Assembly: GCA_021157665.1 (NCBI GenBank)
Contig: JAGGWE010000130.1
Span: 1-5,823 of the forward strand
Length of the DNA: 5,823 bases
Source of the DNA: Sulfurimonas sp.
GTDB taxonomy: Bacteria > Campylobacterota > Campylobacteria > Campylobacterales > Sulfurimonadaceae
Direction of reading: 5' to 3'
This document shows positions 5,125 through 5,823 of this stretch, one piece after another. The position numbers and the translations under genes were made by a program. The notes beneath the pieces were generated by a model. That model saw nothing but the letters and a program-made list of their open reading frames with translations, made no database searches and was not told the origin of the DNA. How positions within the stretch are numbered: the stretch's first letter is position 1; the number at the start of each line of letters is the position of its first letter.

Positions 5125-5823
5125 TTATTTCCTTTTAGAATTATTAATAATCATAAAAATTTCTGGTTCTTCTAACCTATATTTAGGAATACTTTGACCA
5201 ATTATAGCATTAATATATGTTGGATCAGCCAGAATAAACTTTTTTGAATGAATTTCAACACTATCACCATCTATAGGTATATATAAAGCTGTTGCCATAT
5301 GATTTTTATATTTTAGACCAACTACATTTATATTAAATAACTCTTTTACAAGATATGAAAAAAGAATTGCCCTATCCTCTGAATCTGATTTATCATAATA
5401 AAGAGTTTCCTCTGCAAACATCATTTTTTCTCTACCAAATTGCTTACTATCAACTTCATATTTAAATGCTTTTTGAACAAAATTAAGTACAAAATCAAGA
5501 GCAACACTCATCCGTTTTGTATCAAGGTGTTTTTTTAACTCAGTTGCTATATCTTTATAAGTTTTTTTATCCATAGGTGCATTAAAAAATATTTTGTAAT
5601 CTGCTTGTGGATAAGTTGACATAAAATCAATTAAATTTTTATTATAATTGTAACTTATTTTATATTCTTTCCCATATTGAATAAAAGATAAGGTTTTTAA
5701 TTTCATATTTTCTTTAAAAGTAGGAAGTTTATCCATTGATAAATCAAATGCTTTAGTTGAATCTGGATAATTTTGTTTATATGTAAATACCGTACTTGTA
5801 ATATTTTTAGTATAATCAGATAT
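5125..5823 (-). CDS. Transglutaminase-like protein with Ser in place of the expected catalytic Cys; 5' end outside the window
   Basis: The minus-strand frame is open from the right edge to the TAA at 5125-5127 (232 visible residues). The internal ATG at 5734-5736 could be taken as a start, but coding continues upstream (TVFTYKQNYPDS...), so the gene is 5'-partial. The C-terminal half looks like a transglutaminase-like cysteine peptidase fold: a helix (ALDFVLNFVQKAF), then KSDSEDRAILFSYLV, then NHMATAL, then ILADPTY. In this fold the nucleophile is a Cys at the start of the helix bearing EDRA, followed by His and Asp. Here the His (5299-5301) and Asp (5224-5226) are present, but the nucleophile position is Ser (TCA, 5380-5382). 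It is therefore probably a non-catalytic binding or scaffold protein, or an altered enzyme. Any signal peptide lies outside the window. It is coupled to the downstream GGDEF-EAL gene. Fold assignment is by motif recognition only; substrate unknown. Confidence 0.75.
   Translation of the reverse strand: MSDYTKNITSTVFTYKQNYPDSTKAFDLSMDKLPTFKENMKLKTLSFIQYGKEYKISYNYNKNLIDFMSTYPQADYKIFFNAPMDKKTYKDIATELKKHLDTKRMSVALDFVLNFVQKAFKYEVDSKQFGREKMMFAEETLYYDKSDSEDRAILFSYLVKELFNINVVGLKYKNHMATALYIPIDGDSVEIHSKKFILADPTYINAIIGQSIPKYRLEEPEIFMIINNSKRK
5129..5134 (-). promoter_or_regulatory. Ribosome binding site of the GGDEF-EAL gene, inside the upstream gene
   Basis: AAGGAA lies eight bases before the ATG at 5118-5120 and is contained in the last Lys-Arg-Lys codons of the upstream gene. 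With only four bases between stop and start, ribosomes finishing the first gene can reinitiate on the second. This fixes the GGDEF-EAL start. Confidence 0.7.

Overview
The window is strongly AT-rich, and its proteins are rich in Lys, Asn and Ile. Short Shine-Dalgarno-led operons and c-di-GMP signalling proteins of this style are typical of Campylobacterota (Arcobacter- or Sulfurimonas-like genomes). That assignment is an inference from composition and protein style; no rRNA or other marker gene is present.

Layout, left to right. (a) 1-1950, plus strand: a membrane-anchored PAS-GGDEF-EAL protein whose reading frame is already open at base 1, so its true start lies outside the window. (b) 1951-2140: a gene-free gap starting with the decayed right end of an IS256-family element, followed by degenerate sequence. 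(c) 2141-2692, minus: mntP, a six-helix manganese exporter with its own TATAAT promoter. (d) About 2730-3861: a nearly complete IS256-family element. Its transposase (2758-3819, minus) is full at both ends but has lost an internal block of roughly 45 residues carrying the first catalytic Asp. (e) 3846-5120, minus: a soluble GGDEF-EAL protein with a degenerate GGDEF half and a complete set of EAL catalytic residues. Its last codons and stop lie inside the IS terminal repeat. (f) 5125-5823, minus: a transglutaminase-like protein with Ser at the expected nucleophilic Cys position, running off the right edge and placed four bases upstream of the GGDEF-EAL gene.

How it fits together. The two outer blocks are c-di-GMP signalling genes: a probable dual-domain membrane sensor on the left, and on the right a likely phosphodiesterase co-translated with a transglutaminase-fold pseudoenzyme. 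Between them is an IS-scarred segment in which mntP lies between two same-orientation IS256 right ends, one a remnant and one belonging to the present element. The IS has remodelled the 3' end of the right-hand signalling gene and lies directly upstream of the mntP promoter. The most unusual points are the catalytically deleted transposase, the gene stop supplied by an IS repeat, the direct IS ends around mntP, and the Ser-for-Cys transglutaminase-like protein coupled to a c-di-GMP enzyme. I see no CRISPR array, tRNA, rRNA or clear riboswitch.
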